DNA of 7,147 bases from JAGLTA01 sp023142625. GTDB taxonomy: Bacteria > Patescibacteriota > Patescibacteriia > JAACEG01. This document shows, one piece after another, positions 5,775 to 7,147 of the stretch; position 1 is the stretch's first letter, and each line of letters opens with the position of its first letter. A program made the translations under genes and the position numbers. The stretch lies in NCBI GenBank assembly GCA_030641665.1, contig DAOWHA010000039.1, positions 1-7,147 of the forward strand, written 5' to 3'. The notes beneath the pieces are model-generated. The model had not been told where the DNA came from. It worked only from the letters and a program-made list of their open reading frames with translations, and ran no database searches.

Positions 5775-6071
5775 ATGACAATTAATATTTGTTATCACGA
5801 ATCAAATTCTGGCAAGATTTTTGTTAAAGACTACATTAGTTCATTAGACGAAAAAACTAAATACGAAATTTATTCTTTTTTGCAAAAGTTTAAAGACGAT
5901 TATCGTTTTAGAAAAAGTCCTTATTGTAAAAAAATCAACAAAAATATTTTTGAAATTAGAATTAAAGTAAAAAATTGTTATAGGATATTATATGCTTTTT
6001 TACACAAAGACGCAGTTATTTTATTAGACTTGTCGCGTAATAAATTCCGTAGCGAGATTTTCAGATTTTGA
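5775..6071 (+). CDS. HigB/Gp49-like (RelE superfamily) toxin, truncated by an inserted element
   Basis: The family comprises ribosome-dependent mRNA interferases that are neutralised by a neighbouring XRE antitoxin. The first 84 residues are native: DEKTKYEIYSFLQ helix (25-37), a basic stretch ending in IFEIRIK (58-64), and the signature YRILYAF (69-75) followed by AVILL (80-84). Family members then continue with an H-x-F-x-K-K motif and a C-terminal helix. Here the next 14 codons (DLSRNKFRSEIFRF) come from a mobile element beginning at 6027, and the frame stops at 6071. The missing piece lies at 6187-6273. As read, the product is 98 residues with a foreign tail and lacks conserved C-terminal residues, so it is probably inactive. 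The ATG follows a strong promoter by 14 nt, without a Shine-Dalgarno. Confidence 0.85.
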   Translation: MTINICYHESNSGKIFVKDYISSLDEKTKYEIYSFLQKFKDDYRFRKSPYCKKINKNIFEIRIKVKNCYRILYAFLHKDAVILLDLSRNKFRSEIFRF

Positions 6072-6184
6072 GGCAAATTTTTCAAACAATTTTATAAGTT
6101 TATATAGATATATAGGCGTTAAAATTTTTGGAAAATTTGACCGAAATATGGAAATCGCAGTAGGAAGTTATTACGCGACAAGTC
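6027..6184. mobile_element. 158-bp MITE-like element inserted in the toxin gene, TA duplication
   Basis: The ends are perfect 17-bp inverted repeats, GACTTGTCGCGTAATAA (6027-6043) and its complement (6168-6184). After one mismatch four more bases pair, and weaker similarity continues for some 50-60 bp (gcga, then caaatttt on both arms). TA flanks both sides (6025-6026 and 6185-6186). Deleting the element and one TA restores an uninterrupted toxin frame, which fixes the ends exactly. No protein-coding frame of transposase size fits inside, so it would need a transposase in trans. TA duplication is typical of the IS630/Tc1-mariner superfamily; that family assignment is inference. Confidence 0.88.
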
Positions 6185-6186
6185 TA

Positions 6187-6273
6187 TCACATATTTTCAA
6201 AAAGAAGACTAATAAAATACATAAAAAAGATTTAGATTTAGCCATCAATAGATTAAAATTATATGAGCAATAA
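6187..6273 (+). pseudogene. Displaced C-terminal fragment of the HigB/Gp49-like toxin
   Basis: In the frame that joins codon 84 of the toxin, this stretch reads 28 residues starting SHIFKKKTNK and ending in NRLKLYEQ, then TAA at 6271-6273. It supplies the H-x-F-x-KK motif and the final helix expected for the family. Reconstructed length is 84 + 28 = 112 residues, normal for Gp49-like toxins. Its last 11 nt overlap the antitoxin start at 6263, the usual arrangement of toxin-first higBA pairs. It has no start codon or ribosome site of its own, so it is a relic unless the element excises. Confidence 0.85.
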
Positions 6274-6595
6274 AAAATACAATTTATTAAAAATCAAGAA
6301 ATTAACTAAATTTAATGATGATTTGAATGCGAAATTAAAAAATCCAAAATTTAAAAAAGGGTTTGATTTAGCATTGAAACGCTGGGATTTGGCTCATGAA
6401 ATTATGACGGCAAGAGAGAAGGCAAAAATGACACAAGTAGAGTTTGCAAAAGAGCTTAAAACAAGCCAAAGTTTTATAGCAAGGGCTGAGAATGGCGGGC
6501 AAAATTTAACTATTGATGTTTTAATGAGAATGGCTGATGTGCTGTCTATGAAGCAAAAAAAGAAAGTTAAGTTTCAGATAGTAGGATCTATTTAA
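6263..6595 (+). CDS. XRE/HigA-like antitoxin
   Basis: The 110-residue protein carries an HTH_3 domain at about residues 45-97. Within it MTAREKAKMTQVEFAKEL (48-65) and TSQSFIARAENG (67-78) give the two helices of the turn and the typical 'tsqs-iaR-E-G' recognition element. The basic N-terminal extension (1-44) may contact the toxin. HigA-type antitoxins bind their toxin and repress the operon; the palindrome at 5739-5760 is its likely operator. The ATG lacks a Shine-Dalgarno and overlaps the original toxin stop by 11 nt, so translation was probably coupled. After the insertion the toxin frame ends 191 nt upstream, which would uncouple it. The frame is intact, with a good terminator 33 nt after the stop. 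Confidence 0.87.
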   Translation: MSNKKYNLLKIKKLTKFNDDLNAKLKNPKFKKGFDLALKRWDLAHEIMTAREKAKMTQVEFAKELKTSQSFIARAENGGQNLTIDVLMRMADVLSMKQKKKVKFQIVGSI

Positions 6596-6627
6596 ATTAA
6601 ATTAGAATATTTAGATTTTAATCGTAG

Positions 6628-6654
6628 GAACGCAAATTTTGCGTTCTTTTTTTT
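6628..6654 (+). terminator. Rho-independent terminator of the higBA-like operon
   Basis: The stem GAACGC (6628-6633) with GCGTTC (6641-6646), extended by up to two A-T pairs, is followed by eight T (6647-6654). It ends the antitoxin transcript and separates it from the promoter of the next module, which starts 2 nt later. Confidence 0.9.
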
Positions 6655-6655
6655 A

Positions 6656-6683
6656 TTGACTTTTTTGTTGGTTTTGGTATTCT
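6656..6683 (+). promoter_or_regulatory. Probable promoter of the second module
   Basis: TTGACT (6656-6661) and TATTCT (6678-6683) are spaced by 16 nt, and a TGG just before the -10 gives an extended -10. Transcription would start near 6690, so the entire repeat copy B would lie in a leader of about 90 nt before the ATG at 6781. Confidence 0.6.
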
Positions 6684-6692
6684 ATAGATAAC

Positions 6693-6767
6693 AATCAAAT
6701 AACTCCATTAGATATAAAATCTAACTGGGCAAGCCTAACCCTTGAATTTTTTGTTTGAGGTATGGTT
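6693..6767 (+). repeat. 75-nt direct repeat, copy B (leader of the PBECR-like gene)
   Basis: This is the second copy of the repeat at 5652-5725, with the final 34 nt (6734-6767) identical. It lies between the promoter at 6656-6683 and the ATG at 6781, so it should be transcribed. Besides the conserved CCTTGAA/TTTGAGG stem it can form a perfect 6-bp hairpin TTAGAT-ATAAA-ATCTAA (6708-6724); copy A has only a degenerate version. The divergence is concentrated in the 5' half and the 3' 34 nt are frozen, suggesting that the 3' part is the functional element. Confidence 0.85.
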
Positions 6768-6780
6768 TAAAAAATAAAGT

Positions 6781-7122
6781 ATGCAGAAAGTTATTAAAAA
6801 TAATAATGATGGTTATGAAGTATTATTTCAAATTAAATCAATTTTAAACAAGCAAATAAAAACAACTATAGATTATTGGCAAAAAATTACGATCATAAAG
6901 CATCCGTCAATCAAAGGCAAAGAAAAGGAAACACAAAAAACATTAAAATCGCCTGACATAATAAGGGTTAGTAATTCAGATAAAAAAGTTTTTCTTTATT
7001 ATAAAAAATATTGTAAAAATTATTTATGCGTTGTCGTAAGACATGAAAACGGAAATGGCTTTATTATAACTGTTTATATAACTAATAAAATTAAAGAAGG
7101 AAAACAAATATGGAAAAAATAA
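6781..7122 (+). CDS. Putative PBECR/DUF4258-like nuclease (RelE/barnase-like fold)
   Basis: The 113-residue protein has a pattern I associate with small phage- and toxin-related nucleases of the PBECR/DUF4258 type. It has a helical N-terminus, then IIKHPSIKGKEKET (38-51), TLKSPDIIRVS (54-64), FLYYKKY (71-77) and a paired-strand block VVVRHENGNGFIITVYIT (84-101), closing with IWKK. His41, Arg87/His88 and Thr97/Tyr99 are candidate active-site positions, which is inference. No membrane or export signal is present. The start is the ATG at 6781 without a Shine-Dalgarno. The leader contains repeat copy B. The next ORF starts inside its last codons, as in a two-gene toxin-antitoxin operon. Family assignment is by pattern memory only. 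Confidence 0.62.
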   Translation: MQKVIKNNNDGYEVLFQIKSILNKQIKTTIDYWQKITIIKHPSIKGKEKETQKTLKSPDIIRVSNSDKKVFLYYKKYCKNYLCVVVRHENGNGFIITVYITNKIKEGKQIWKK

Positions 7123-7147
7123 AAGAGCAAAAATTAAAGGCAATTAA
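7110..7147 (+). CDS. Start of a downstream ORF, cut by the window edge
   Basis: The ATG at 7110 lies within the end of the nuclease-like gene (13-nt overlap including its stop) and is preceded by AAGAAGG with a spacing of 9 nt, a good Shine-Dalgarno. Only 12 codons are visible (MEKIKEQKLKAI). The position suggests translational coupling and a partner, perhaps antitoxin, role. The visible residues are too few to name a family. Confidence 0.6.
   Translation, partial: MEKIKEQKLKAI

Noticed and set aside
5720..5785. A 21-codon ORF starting at the ATG inside repeat copy A.
   Set aside because: In copy B the same ATG is followed by GTT-TAA, so coding is not conserved, and the GAGG lies only 1-2 nt from the ATG.
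6137..6166. Outward promoter inside the MITE that might drive the antitoxin (TTGACC at 6137).
   Set aside because: The corresponding -10 region (TAGGAA) is too far from consensus.

Overview
The window is AT-rich bacterial DNA with compact genes, mostly lacking obvious Shine-Dalgarno sequences. It carries a chromosomal-type parA-parB pair, a tRNA-Leu without an encoded CCA end, and accessory toxin-antitoxin-like genes. The style suggests a Candidate Phyla Radiation (Patescibacteria/Parcubacteria-like) genome. That placement is inferred from gene style and protein flavour, not from any marker gene.

Layout. (1) 2-1429: 3' part of a secreted or surface NlpC/P60-type cell-wall hydrolase with C-terminal repeats, closed by a strong terminator. 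(2) 1504-2172, minus: a PlsC-type lysophosphatidate acyltransferase. (3) 2298-3335: a prephenate dehydrogenase fused to a C-terminal AroQ chorismate mutase, divergent from plsC and ended by a 14-bp hairpin terminator. (4) 3389-3695, minus: tRNA-Leu(CAA) followed by a 62-residue orphan ORF with a consensus Shine-Dalgarno. (5) 3817-3959: an imperfect palindromic repeat. (6) 4005-5661: parA-parB. (7) 5652-7147: an accessory block.

The accessory block is the most informative part. A HigB/Gp49-like toxin gene starts at 5775 behind a near-consensus promoter with a palindromic operator between -35 and -10. It is interrupted after codon 84 by a 158-bp non-coding element with 17-bp perfect terminal inverted repeats and a TA duplication. 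Removing the element and one TA restores a 112-codon toxin ORF that overlaps the XRE/HigA-like antitoxin gene by 11 nt. The antitoxin gene is intact. A 74-75-nt direct repeat, identical over its last 34 nt, lies upstream of this locus and again upstream of the next gene. That gene encodes a PBECR/DUF4258-like putative nuclease and overlaps the start of a further small ORF cut by the window edge. The repeat therefore precedes two successive toxin-like genes and brackets the higBA locus. It may be a structured RNA leader, a cassette boundary or an intergenic repeat.

Functionally the window combines cell-envelope work (hydrolase, PlsC), aromatic amino acid synthesis (TyrA-AroQ), chromosome segregation (ParAB) and a decaying toxin-antitoxin island inserted just after parB.
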